Assembly (NCBI GenBank): GCA_028277295.1
Contig: JANQGN010000285.1
Span: forward strand, 1-27,752
Direction: 5' to 3'
From: Rhodospira sp.
GTDB lineage: Bacteria > Pseudomonadota > Alphaproteobacteria > Rhodospirillales > Rhodospirillaceae
Length of the DNA stretch: 27,752 nt
Shown here: one piece after another, positions 14,603 to 22,434 of the stretch
Numbering within the stretch: position 1 is the first letter of the stretch
How the letters are laid out: every line of letters starts with the position of its first letter
Made by a program: the position numbers and the translations under genes
Notes under the pieces: model-generated
The model's input: the letters and a program-made list of their open reading frames with translations, nothing else
The model's database searches: none
What the model was told of the DNA's origin: nothing

Positions 14603-15448
14603 ATGACTGACATTAGCCTGTCTTCGGCGACTCGGGCCAACCTGCTGTCGCTGCAGCGCACCACCAGCCTGATCGACACGACTCAGGAGCGTCTGTCCAC
14701 CGGTAAAAAGGTGAACAGCGCCATTGACGATGCGTTGTCCTTCTTCAAGGCTCGCGAGTTCAACAGCACGGCCGCCGACCTCTCCACCATCAAGAACAAC
14801 ATCCTGGAAGGCATCAACGTCATCGAGACGGCCACCCAGGCCCTGGAGAGCGCGGAAGACCTGCTGAAGCAGATGAAGGCGACCGCCGAGGCGGCCAAGG
14901 CCGAAAGCTGCTCCACCGAGCGCACCAATCTGGCGGCCCAGTTCAACAGCTTGGCCACGCAGCTCGAATACCAGATGAAGGATGCCGTCTACAACGGTAT
15001 CAACCTGGTGGGGCTGACCACGACCGACTCCGGCCTGCGTGAGTTGGAGGTCGTTTTCAGCGTGGATGACGATACGCGCAAGCTCACCGTGAGCGGGACC
15101 GACTTCACCAAGAGCGGCCTTAGCCTCACGGCCGGTGACGCGAATACCACTGCCTGGACCGCCACGCAGGCGGACGCGACCATTGCCATTGGCAAGGTTG
15201 ATGATGCCCTGGATCGGGTTCGCTCCCAGGCGGCCGAGTTCGGCCGGAATGCCGCGCTGATGGAAATCCGCCGCGAATTCACCGAGAACATGGTCAACAC
15301 CCTGGAGTCGGGCGCCGGTCAGCTGGTGAACGCAGACATGAACGCCGAGTCGGCGAACATGCTGTCGTTGCAGACTCGCCAGCAGTTGGGCACCATCTCC
15401 CTGTCCATCGCCCAGCAGTCCGAGCAGGCCGTGCTGCGTCTGTTCTAA
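14603..15448 (+). CDS. Flagellin (flagellar filament protein)
   Basis: 281-aa flagellin of the short alphaproteobacterial type. The N-terminal D0/D1 helices (SLSSATRANLLSLQ, TQERLSTGKKVNSAIDD) and C-terminal helices (DMNAESANMLSLQTRQQL, LSIAQQSEQAVLRLF) are intact, and the variable middle (about residues 140-205) is small and rich in Thr and Ser, offering possible O-glycosylation sites. There is a single cysteine at about residue 103, unusual for flagellins. It is exported by the flagellar type III apparatus, so no cleaved signal is expected. It has a strong ribosome site and a strong terminator. FlbT and FlaF encoded just upstream probably control its mRNA, and the FlmG-like protein downstream may glycosylate it. 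Confidence 0.93.
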   Translation: MTDISLSSATRANLLSLQRTTSLIDTTQERLSTGKKVNSAIDDALSFFKAREFNSTAADLSTIKNNILEGINVIETATQALESAEDLLKQMKATAEAAKAESCSTERTNLAAQFNSLATQLEYQMKDAVYNGINLVGLTTTDSGLRELEVVFSVDDDTRKLTVSGTDFTKSGLSLTAGDANTTAWTATQADATIAIGKVDDALDRVRSQAAEFGRNAALMEIRREFTENMVNTLESGAGQLVNADMNAESANMLSLQTRQQLGTISLSIAQQSEQAVLRLF

Positions 15449-15454
15449 GTCTCA

Positions 15455-15503
15455 AGGGTGAGGGTGGCCGCTTCAGGCGGTCACCCTCACCCTCTTCCTT
15501 TTC
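15455..15503 (+). terminator. Rho-independent terminator of flagellin
   Basis: AGGGTGAGGGTG at 15455-15466 pairs with CACCCTCACCCT at 15482-15493, extended by CCGC/GCGG across one wobble position, with a short TTCAG loop. A pyrimidine/T-rich tail (CTTCCTTTTCC) follows. It starts 7 bp after the stop codon. Confidence 0.85.
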
Positions 15504-15601
15504 CGGGCGAACCGGAAACACAGCAGTCTATTCCTCTATCCCCACAAGCACGACGAGAGACGGCGACGGCCAGTCGGTTCCGCGCTCGTGCCCATGTTTG
15601 C

Positions 15602-15660
15602 CTAGGGCCTGTTGACACTTGGCGCACGACCACGGCGCGCCAAGTGTCAACAGGCTCTAG
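15602..15660. repeat. Long perfect inverted repeat (19-bp arms)
   Basis: GCCTGTTGACACTTGGCGC (15607-15625) and its exact complement (15637-15655) flank an 11-nt loop. Beyond one mismatch the pairing continues with CTAG at both outer ends (15602-15605 and 15657-15660). It is too symmetric for chance. No T-run follows, so it looks like a palindromic repeat element or recombination/protein target rather than a terminator. Confidence 0.75.
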
Positions 15661-15721
15661 AGCAAATCCCGAGCGATCGGGACCGGATCGCCCTGGAAGA
15701 CCTTTTTGGGGACGATTTGCT
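15657..15721. repeat. REP-like element, copy A
   Basis: The 22 bases 15657-15678 (beginning CTAGAGCAAATCCC) recur exactly at 20676-20697. The unit ends GACGATTTGCT (15711-15721), so AGCAAATC and GATTTGCT form outer inverted arms, with a partly paired GCGATC/GGATCGC core. It is fused to the preceding long palindrome through a shared CTAG. Confidence 0.65.
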
Positions 15722-16075
15722 TCAGAATCTGAACTTTGGAGCGTGGAGGGTGAGACCAAAACCCCTCACAAGGCTCTAAGGTAGGGCCGGCGGATCACTG
15801 GCGACGCGGGTCGCCCGGGCAAGGGTAGGCAAGGGTGTGTGTCGGGTCGTCGCGCCGCTCTTTCCCGTCCCGGTCATCCCTGGGTGGCGGCGGTCCGCAA
15901 TCCACTCCGCCCCAAGGACGCGGGGGCCACGGGGCGCCAATCAGGCCGAGCGTGACCGGTGGCGCACAACCACGGACGGGCTTGCTCTCCATGCCCGGTG
16001 ATGGAGTCGGAACGTCAGGTCCGACCTGCCCGCGGCGGGAAAGCGTTGTGCCGCAGCGAGGATGGTCGCCAGACC
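15722..16075. other. Non-coding stretch upstream of the FlmG-like gene
   Basis: No gene is supported here. A perfect GGCGAC/GTCGCC hairpin lies at 15800-15815 and a short direct repeat (GGCAAGGGT twice) near 15820-15840. No clear promoter for the gene at 16076 could be identified. The in-frame upstream codons of the FlmG-like ORF (15959-16075) lack a ribosome site and do not look coding. Confidence 0.5.
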
Positions 16076-18250
16076 ATGACGGAAGACCACGAACATCTGG
16101 ACATTCTTGAACGCTGGGCGCTGTTGCCGGCGGACGTCCACACGGCGTTGCTGATCGCCGAGGAGTTGGACGCCCTTCGCGACACCGCCGCGCCCGAAAC
16201 CGTGGCGCAGGCGGCGCGGTATTTTGTCCGCCGGTTCCCGGCCTATCGCCTGGGCTGGGAGACCCTGATCGAGAGTTTGCGTCGGGGGGGCAGGACGGAC
16301 GAGGCGGCGGACGTGTCGGCGGCCTTTGTCGCCATGTCCCCAGACACGGCGTCCGCCTATTGGCACCGGGGGTGGTGTCTCCATGACGCCGGGGTTACCC
16401 GTGGCGCGGTGGAGCAGTGGACCCGGGTGGCGACGCTTAAGCGCGGCGACATGGACGTTCGGTGTTCCGTCGCGGATTCATTGCTTTCGATCGGGTGTTG
16501 GCAGGAGGCATCCGACCTGTACCAGGTGCTCTTGACGGACGTTCCTGATAACAGGCAGTGCCTTATCAACAATCTGATCGCCATCGATTCGATGGGTGAC
16601 ATTTACAGGACGGCGGCGTTCTCCAGGCACGCCATTCGCATGAGTCCCACCATTGACGGGTTCTATACGTGCCTTGGACGTGCCCTGAACAACGCCGGGG
16701 ATCATGAGCGGGCCTCGGTGTGTTTCAAGAGGGCCAACTATCTGTCGCCAAAATCACTGGTGCCGCGTCTGGATCTTGGTCTGCTGCTCCAGGATCTGGG
16801 GCGCCTCGACGAGTCCATTGAAGAGTTTAAGGGGATTCTGAAACTTGATCCGGCCTCGTCCGAGGCCCTCCTTAACATCGGTAATGTTTATTACGAAGAG
16901 GGTCGAGTCGACGATACATTCAGGCATTTACGGTGGGCCGCTCACGTCGGCACGTCAACCAGGTCCGCCATCGCGAACACCGTGATGTATCTCCACTATC
17001 TACCATCTGCGACCCGAGCCACGATTCGGGCTGCCATCGACGATTTTTCGCGCCGCTTCGCCTCGGCGCCAGACGACAGGCTCCAGGCCTTCTCGAAAGA
17101 CGCCGACCCGGACCGCCCGTTAACGGTGGGGCTGGTCTCCTCAGGATTCCACCGCCATCCAGCCTTGGGATTTTCTATTAAAGCGCTGGAGAACCTGGAC
17201 CGGACCGCATTCCGTCTGATTGCCTATCATGGTCGTCCGCGTCGCGACGACCTGACGCAGCGCCTGGAGACGTTCGCGACCATGAAAATGGTCGGCGCCA
17301 TGAACGACGATCGGCTGATTGAAGAGATCCGCGCCGACGGTGTGGACATCTTGATTGATATGGCCGGGCACGGCTACGGCGTTCGGCTGGGGATCTACCC
17401 GAAACGGCCCGCGCCGGTTCAAGTCAAATGGGTGGGCGGGTTGTTCAACACCACCGGCGTTCCCGGGGTGGACTGGCTGATCGCCGACGCTGTTCAGGTC
17501 CCGCCTGGCGATGATAAGTGGTACTCAGAGCGCATACACCGTATGCCGCATGGGTACGTTGTGTTTGACCCCGTCGATTACGCGCCGCCCGTCTGGCCCT
17601 TGCCGGCGCAGATGCGGGACATGGTGACGTTCGGATCGTTCAACAATCCCGTCAAGATCAACGCCGACATGGTCGCGCTGTGGGCACGTGTCCTCAAAGG
17701 CGTGCCCAATAGCCGTCTGCTGCTCAAAGGCAAGCGATTTGGCGTCCCTGAGGTGCAGGCCCGGTACAAGACCCTTTTTGGTGACCAGGGGATCGACGCG
17801 GCGCGGGTCGTCATGCGCGGCCATACCGGGCATCTGGACCACCTGCGGACCTACAATGAGGTCGACATCGCCCTCGATCCCTGGCCGTACTCCGGTGGCC
17901 TGACCACCTGCGAGTCCTTGTGGATGGGGGTGCCGGTGATCACCTGGCCGGGCCCCACCTTCGCCGGGCGCCACGCCGCCACCCACCTGAGCAACGTGGG
18001 TTTGTCGGACTGGATCGTCGACAGTGACGACGCCTACGTGGACCTCGCCGCCTCCTGGGCGCATCGGCTGACGGATCTGGCCGCGCTTCGCAAGGGCTTG
18101 CGCGCGCGGGTCGCCGCCTCGCCTCTCTGTGACGGTCCACGGTTCGCGCGCCACCTGGAGGCGGCGCTTCGGCACATGTGGCGGACGGGCCTGGCCGAGG
18201 TGGGCCTGATCAAGGATGGCGAGGCACCCGGCGCGGCGTCGGTCTCCTGA
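16076..18250 (+). CDS. TPR-GT41 glycosyltransferase, FlmG-like (candidate flagellin O-glycosyltransferase)
   Basis: 724-aa cytosolic protein. Residues about 40-320 are helical TPR-type repeats, clearest in ALNNAGDHERASVCFKRANYLSP and the following EALLNIGNVYYEEGRVDD. Residues about 345-700 form an O-GlcNAc-transferase-type GT-B domain: SSGFHRHPALGFSIK, DILIDMAGHG, WVGGLFNTTGVPGVDW, FGSFNNPVKIN, DIALDPWPYSGGLTTCESLWMGVP. In Caulobacter, FlmG has this same TPR-plus-transferase layout and glycosylates flagellins with pseudaminic acid. Position just after flagellin supports the same role; a different acceptor protein is possible. ATG 16076 is chosen over 16001 and 15959 because GAGGAT lies about 12 nt upstream and homology starts after it. 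Confidence 0.87.
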   Translation: MTEDHEHLDILERWALLPADVHTALLIAEELDALRDTAAPETVAQAARYFVRRFPAYRLGWETLIESLRRGGRTDEAADVSAAFVAMSPDTASAYWHRGWCLHDAGVTRGAVEQWTRVATLKRGDMDVRCSVADSLLSIGCWQEASDLYQVLLTDVPDNRQCLINNLIAIDSMGDIYRTAAFSRHAIRMSPTIDGFYTCLGRALNNAGDHERASVCFKRANYLSPKSLVPRLDLGLLLQDLGRLDESIEEFKGILKLDPASSEALLNIGNVYYEEGRVDDTFRHLRWAAHVGTSTRSAIANTVMYLHYLPSATRATIRAAIDDFSRRFASAPDDRLQAFSKDADPDRPLTVGLVSSGFHRHPALGFSIKALENLDRTAFRLIAYHGRPRRDDLTQRLETFATMKMVGAMNDDRLIEEIRADGVDILIDMAGHGYGVRLGIYPKRPAPVQVKWVGGLFNTTGVPGVDWLIADAVQVPPGDDKWYSERIHRMPHGYVVFDPVDYAPPVWPLPAQMRDMVTFGSFNNPVKINADMVALWARVLKGVPNSRLLLKGKRFGVPEVQARYKTLFGDQGIDAARVVMRGHTGHLDHLRTYNEVDIALDPWPYSGGLTTCESLWMGVPVITWPGPTFAGRHAATHLSNVGLSDWIVDSDDAYVDLAASWAHRLTDLAALRKGLRARVAASPLCDGPRFARHLEAALRHMWRTGLAEVGLIKDGEAPGAASVS

Positions 18251-18280
18251 CCCGCCGGGGCCGATGGGCGATGATCGTTT

Positions 18281-19414
18281 CTAGTTCGCGTCGTCCGGTT
18301 CTGGTCCGGGCGCACCTGGCGCGACGAGGGTGACGGGCGTGTCGCCACGCAGGAAGGCCAGGCGGAACAGCGACCAGCAGAACGACTCGCCCGACTCGTG
18401 GCGGTAGCGTACACGCGGCAGCAGGCACAAACGCTCCCCCCCGCCGGCGGTCAGCGATGTGCTAGAGGTCAGGTAGGCCAGGCGGTCATACTGCCCCATC
18501 AGCAACTCCGCGGGTAGCCACGCGGGCAACACCGACAGGCGGGCCGTCAGGTCCGGGTCCAGCAGCAAGATGGTATCGGGCGATCTGGGATGGGGCTTGA
18601 CGTGGACCTCCCAGCCCTCGGTGAGCATCTCGCGGACGGCCTCGCTCAGCCCGGCGCGGCTGGCGGGCAGGTCCACGCGCGGATCCGCTAGAACTGTATC
18701 GTCGAGCAGAAGGGCCCGGCGTCCCGCTCCCCGCGCGGGCAACACCGCGTCCACCAGTGGACGATAGCGCTCGGCCAGGGTCGACCAGTCATCTAGCGCC
18801 ACCCAGCGCCGTTCGCCCAGATCGGTGCCGTCAATGCCCAACGCGCCATACCGCCAGTCGTCGCCGTTGCGGGGCGTCACTTCCACGTACTTCATCGGAC
18901 CGCCCAGCGCCTGGCTGGCATGCTGGACGAGGGATATGAAGGCGGGGTGCGCCGTGCCGGCCAGGTCGTCCGGTGCGTGGCGCTGGATGCGGAACATCCC
19001 GCCAAGGATGTCGGAGTCCAGCTCCACCAGCCTGTGGCCGGCGGCCGCCGCCCGGAACAGCAGGGCGAACAGGGGCAGCGGCCCCATGGTGTGGCAGAAC
19101 AGAAGCTCGCTGCCCGCCGGCAGCAGATCAACCACTTGATCCAGCACCGGCCGATTGGCGGCCACGACGTCGATCATGCGTCGCCAGGCGTCGGGCGGGG
19201 ATTGATCCGCGAGGCATCCCCAGCACATGGCGGCGGGCATGGCAATGAACTGCGCCGGCTTCAAGAACGACCCATAGAGGGCTCGGTTGACGGCGTTGCC
19301 GGTGGCGATCACCCACAGGGGCCGGGCCGGATCGAGCACCGATAGGATTTGGCGGACATAACTGATGTTCTCCGCGACCACCACTTGGGGGGGGCTGGTC
19401 GTCGAGGCGTTCAT
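18281..19414 (-). CDS. Putative sialyltransferase-like glycosyltransferase (GT52/polysialyltransferase type)
   Basis: 377-aa protein without a signal peptide. The C-terminal half has VHVKPHPRSPD (about residue 272) and, after PAELLMGQYDRLAYL, the motif TSSTSL (about residue 317). KPHP and SST/S are the HP and nucleotide-binding motifs shared by bacterial sialyltransferase families GT38, GT52 and GT80; LLLDDTVL could be the acidic catalytic motif in a degenerate form. These enzymes use CMP-sialic acid-type donors. It lies 15 bp downstream of the SDR gene at 19430 and converges on the FlmG-like gene with a 30-bp gap. Family assignment rests on motifs only; another GT-B transferase is possible. 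Confidence 0.6.
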   Translation of the reverse strand: MNASTTSPPQVVVAENISYVRQILSVLDPARPLWVIATGNAVNRALYGSFLKPAQFIAMPAAMCWGCLADQSPPDAWRRMIDVVAANRPVLDQVVDLLPAGSELLFCHTMGPLPLFALLFRAAAAGHRLVELDSDILGGMFRIQRHAPDDLAGTAHPAFISLVQHASQALGGPMKYVEVTPRNGDDWRYGALGIDGTDLGERRWVALDDWSTLAERYRPLVDAVLPARGAGRRALLLDDTVLADPRVDLPASRAGLSEAVREMLTEGWEVHVKPHPRSPDTILLLDPDLTARLSVLPAWLPAELLMGQYDRLAYLTSSTSLTAGGGERLCLLPRVRYRHESGESFCWSLFRLAFLRGDTPVTLVAPGAPGPEPDDAN

Positions 19415-19429
19415 GGTCGTGGATCCCTG

Positions 19430-20431
19430 TCATGCCTCGGCGAAGTAGTTCTTGCGGTTCTTGTGCTCGTCCTGGTTTGCCTGGAACCAGGTCCAGGTTT
19501 CTTCGAGACCCTGGCGCAGGCTGGTGGAGGGATTGTAGCCGATCCACTCTCGCGCCCGGCTGATGTCCATCACCCGGCGCGGATAGCCCGACGGCTTGCT
19601 GGTGTCGAACGCGTAGCGGAAGTCGATGAACGAGGCCAGGGTCTCCACGAGCGTCCGGATGGACACCTCCTCGCCGCTGGCCAGATTCACGAAGCTGCCG
19701 CGCGTGCCATGGTACAGCGCCTGGATGGTGCCGTCGGCCACGTCGGCGCAATAGGCGAAGTCACGGATGGCCGAGCCATCGCCCCAGACCGTGACCGGGT
19801 CATCGCCCCGGGCGATGCGCGCCATCAGGGTGGGAATGACCATGGCGCTCTCCGGCTTGAAGCTGTCGCCGGGGCCATAGATGTTGCAGGGTCGGACCAC
19901 CGCGAAGTTTTCCAGGCCGTACTGGACGTGATAAGTCTGGACCTGCATTTCCGCGATGCGCTTGGCCCAGCCTGGGTACTGGTCCATGGGCGGCTGGCTT
20001 TCGTCGTAGTCGTCCTCGCGGAACACCTCGGCGGCGGCGTAGGCGCCGATGGTGCTGGTATAGACCACCTTGCGCGCCTTGTTCTGGCGCGCGGCCTCCA
20101 GGACGTTTGTGTTCATCTGCAACAGGGGCACCAGGAAGCTCGCTGGCTTGGACTTGGTCACGTCCACCGAGCCCTTGATGCCCGCGACGTGCAGCACATA
20201 GTCCATGTCCTGGGTCAGGTCCTTGATCCGCACGAAGTCGGCCAGATCCGCCTTCACATGCTCGGCACGGTTATCGACGACGATATCATCCAGGGAGATG
20301 CTGCGCACATGGGCGCCGGCATCGCACAACCGGCGCACCACCGCGCGGCCAATCATGCCGGTGCCGCCGGTGACCACGCAGTTGGTGCCAGCGAAACTGT
20401 TCAGAATGTCGTCTTCGATCACGGTCTTCAC
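19430..20431 (-). CDS. NAD-dependent epimerase/reductase (SDR, GDP-fucose synthase-like)
   Basis: 333-aa extended SDR. VVTGGTGMIGRAVV (about residues 18-31) binds NAD(P), YTSTIGAY carries the catalytic Ser/Thr, and NIYGPGDSFKPES and FDTSKPSGYPRRVMD are Fcl/WcaG-like. The active-site stretch is QYPGWAKR: tyrosine is five rather than four residues before the lysine, with proline in the canonical position. It is a paralog of the genes at 269 and 3678 but on the opposite strand. The start is GTG: 20431 is listed, while 20422 would place AAAGG at a better 8-nt spacing. An imperfect hairpin at 20444-20475 lies in its leader. Confidence 0.83.
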   Translation of the reverse strand: MKTVIEDDILNSFAGTNCVVTGGTGMIGRAVVRRLCDAGAHVRSISLDDIVVDNRAEHVKADLADFVRIKDLTQDMDYVLHVAGIKGSVDVTKSKPASFLVPLLQMNTNVLEAARQNKARKVVYTSTIGAYAAAEVFREDDYDESQPPMDQYPGWAKRIAEMQVQTYHVQYGLENFAVVRPCNIYGPGDSFKPESAMVIPTLMARIARGDDPVTVWGDGSAIRDFAYCADVADGTIQALYHGTRGSFVNLASGEEVSIRTLVETLASFIDFRYAFDTSKPSGYPRRVMDISRAREWIGYNPSTSLRQGLEETWTWFQANQDEHKNRKNYFAEA

Positions 20432-20443
20432 CTTTCACGAAGG

Positions 20444-20475
20444 CCGGGGAGACGGCACGGACATACCGTCCCCGG
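20444..20475 (-). other. Imperfect hairpin in the leader of the SDR gene at 19430
   Basis: CCGGGGA and CGG pair with CCGTCCCCGG across a two-base bulge and a 10-nt loop, just 13 nt before the start codon. It could affect translation initiation. No riboswitch family is recognised. Confidence 0.3.
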
Positions 20476-20675
20476 GGCCAGTCAACGGGCTCGCCGGTGT
20501 GCGGCCGGGGGTGTGTCGCCGACATGCGACGAAGGGAGGGATCACGGTTCGGTCCTGTCGTGGGATGGTCCCAAATCTGTGATCTTTGGCCATGACTCTT
20601 ATGCGGTGCCGGGTGAGGCGTGCTCGGCCGCCTTCCCGCGGGGTGGTGTGTTGTGCCTGATGGCGCGAGCGCACC

Positions 20676-20724
20676 CTAGAGCAAATCCCGAGCGATCCGG
20701 CACGGATCGCGACGACGATTTGCT
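20676..20724. repeat. REP-like element, copy B
   Basis: The first 22 bases equal those of 15657-15678. Here the symmetry is better preserved: AGCAAATC/GATTTGCT outer arms and a perfect inner stem GCGATCCG (20692-20699)/CGGATCGC (20703-20710) with loop GCA. A further loose inverted repeat (AGGGTGTTTT near 20741 and AAAACGCCCT near 20771) follows. Apart from these and the leader hairpin, nothing is seen in 20432-20812. Confidence 0.65.
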
Positions 20725-20812
20725 CCAATATCAATATATTAGGGTGTTTTTGGCGAGTCAGTTGCCGTCGAAAACGCCCTAACAGGAATCCATCGGTCAT
20801 AGGCCGCGGGTC

Positions 20813-21997
20813 TCAGCTCTGGGCCGCGATCGGCGGGGCGCGGTGCTGGGCGGACGGCTTGGCACAGGGCGGTTTCGCCGAGCCTGGCGCCACCGCGAGC
20901 TTGGCGGTCACGGGGTTGAGCCCCAGGTAGCCGCAGATCTTCTTCTGATCGCAGCGTTCGGCGCACTTGTGCCCTGGTGGGAACTGTCCCGTCACATGCC
21001 AGTGGCGAAGGTTGCGATAGGTCTCGCCGTTCCAGATGTCCACCAGGGACTCTTCCATCACATTGCCGAGCACCATCTCGACGTCGTAGTCCTGGGTGCA
21101 GGGCACCACGTTGCCGTCGGCCATGACGGTGAGCGAGGTCCAGGGGAACTCGCAATATTGACTTTCGTAATGCGAGCGGTTCTCGGCGGCGTCATTTTCC
21201 TCGAAGTACCAGCGATTATCCTGGCTCTTCACATAGGCGAACACGTCCTTACCGGTCCACAGGTCCAGGAACTGGCGGTGCATGGCCCGGGCGTCCTCGT
21301 CATCGGACAAGGCGATCATCGTGGGCACGATGACTGTTTCGAGGCCCTCGCGTTTTTTCATCTCCAGGATCTCAAGGATCGTGTCGAACGCCTTGGTGAA
21401 GTTGTTGCGCTTGCCACGGATTTTTTTCTGCAATTCGTCGTTCAGGCCATCCAGCGAGAACTTGAGCACCGTGAGGCCCGCCTCCATGACAGCGCGGCAG
21501 CGCGCCACGGTGATGTTCGCCGGAACGCACGAGAAGTAGGTGGGAATGCCTCGGTCGGTGCATGCTTGCACCCGCTGCACGATCCTCTTGTCCAGCAGGG
21601 GCTCGCCATAGCCATGCAGGATCAGGCAGCGCGAGACGACGTGAAAGTAAAAGGCGTTCTCGTCCGGGTTCTCATAGCGAACGTTCCAGCGATCGCGTAC
21701 GAACGTCCAGAAGTCCTCGAGGTCGGCCGTGGCCAGGGGCGTGATCTGGTCCAGCACCCGCTCGAACACCGTGTCATCGATCCAGATGTTCTTGCGGGTC
21801 ATCAACGTGGTGCGCGGGCACATGATGCAGGTCATGTTGCAGTAGTTCGTGGTCTCCACGTTGAAGACCGTCGGCGTCGTGCTGCGGTGCTGTTCGAGGG
21901 TGGCCTCTAACTGGGCCGCGTCGGTTGGCCCGAACACACCAGCGACGATGCGCCGCTTGACGTCGTCGATGGATTTGAAAAAGGAAATGTCGAACAT
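20813..21997 (-). CDS. Radical SAM/SPASM-domain protein, substrate unknown
   Basis: 394-aa protein with the radical SAM cluster motif CNMTCIMC (CX3CX2C, about residues 53-60), followed by HGYGEPLLD and LKFSLDGLND as in the (beta/alpha) barrel. The C-terminal region (CEFPWTSL, GNVVPCTQDYD, CAERCDQKKIC) supplies the cysteines of a SPASM auxiliary cluster, then a low-complexity Pro/Ala/Ser tail. Members modify peptides, sugars or other small molecules by radical chemistry. No small peptide precursor is seen nearby, so a sugar or flagellin-related substrate fits the context better. ATG 21997 is chosen because AGGGA lies about 7 nt upstream; a GTG at 22018 would add seven residues. Confidence 0.85.
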   Translation of the reverse strand: MFDISFFKSIDDVKRRIVAGVFGPTDAAQLEATLEQHRSTTPTVFNVETTNYCNMTCIMCPRTTLMTRKNIWIDDTVFERVLDQITPLATADLEDFWTFVRDRWNVRYENPDENAFYFHVVSRCLILHGYGEPLLDKRIVQRVQACTDRGIPTYFSCVPANITVARCRAVMEAGLTVLKFSLDGLNDELQKKIRGKRNNFTKAFDTILEILEMKKREGLETVIVPTMIALSDDEDARAMHRQFLDLWTGKDVFAYVKSQDNRWYFEENDAAENRSHYESQYCEFPWTSLTVMADGNVVPCTQDYDVEMVLGNVMEESLVDIWNGETYRNLRHWHVTGQFPPGHKCAERCDQKKICGYLGLNPVTAKLAVAPGSAKPPCAKPSAQHRAPPIAAQS

Positions 21998-22179
21998 TCT
22001 GTCGTCCCTTTCCGTCACCGGCGGTCACATCGCTGGGCTTCAACAAAGCCGTCCCGGACCGCGGCCGCTCCTTGCGAGACCCGGTTTCCGCAAGAAAAAC
22101 AAGGTCTCTGGCTGTTTCTCAGCCTGACTCTACGCTACGCCACGCACGCTCGGGACACAAGATCGCGGGCCTGGATCCC

Positions 22180-22423
22180 AGGGCGACGAGCCCAGGTTAA
22201 CGGACAGGGCTGCGCGAGACGATGGAGGTCCCTCGGCTCGCCCAGGCGACGCTCCGCGTCGCCGTACGGTGTGGAACCGCGTCCATCTGAAGGTTGACGC
22301 GGGGGCTCGCTCGGGATGAGGTTGTCTTAAATATAGGAACCTCATCCTGAGCGCCTGAAAGGTGCGAAGGATCTCCATCGAACGCGCGGACCGTTGCCCG
22401 CGTTAACCTGACCCCATTGCCCT
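22180..22423 (-). mobile_element. MITE-like element, copy 2 (244 bp, inverted)
   Basis: Reverse-complement copy of 11625-11870, differing at about 23 positions by eye, with long identical stretches including the 42 bases around the GGAGATCC hairpin region and both hairpin arms (22308-22323 and 22338-22353). Terminal inverted repeats are at 22180-22201 and 22402-22423. The flanks GGCCTGGATCCC (22168-22179) and GGCCTGCCTGCC (22424-22435) match at 9 of 12 positions, as an older, eroded target duplication would. Its right end sits one duplication away from the stop codon of the glycosyltransferase gene at 22435. The remaining bases between 21998 and 22179 show only short hairpins. Confidence 0.75.
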
Positions 22424-22434
22424 GGCCTGCCTGC

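Noticed and set aside
15959..16075. N-terminal extension of the FlmG-like protein
   Set aside because: No ribosome site at 15959 or 16001, non-coding-like composition, and homologous TPR sequence begins only after ATG 16076.
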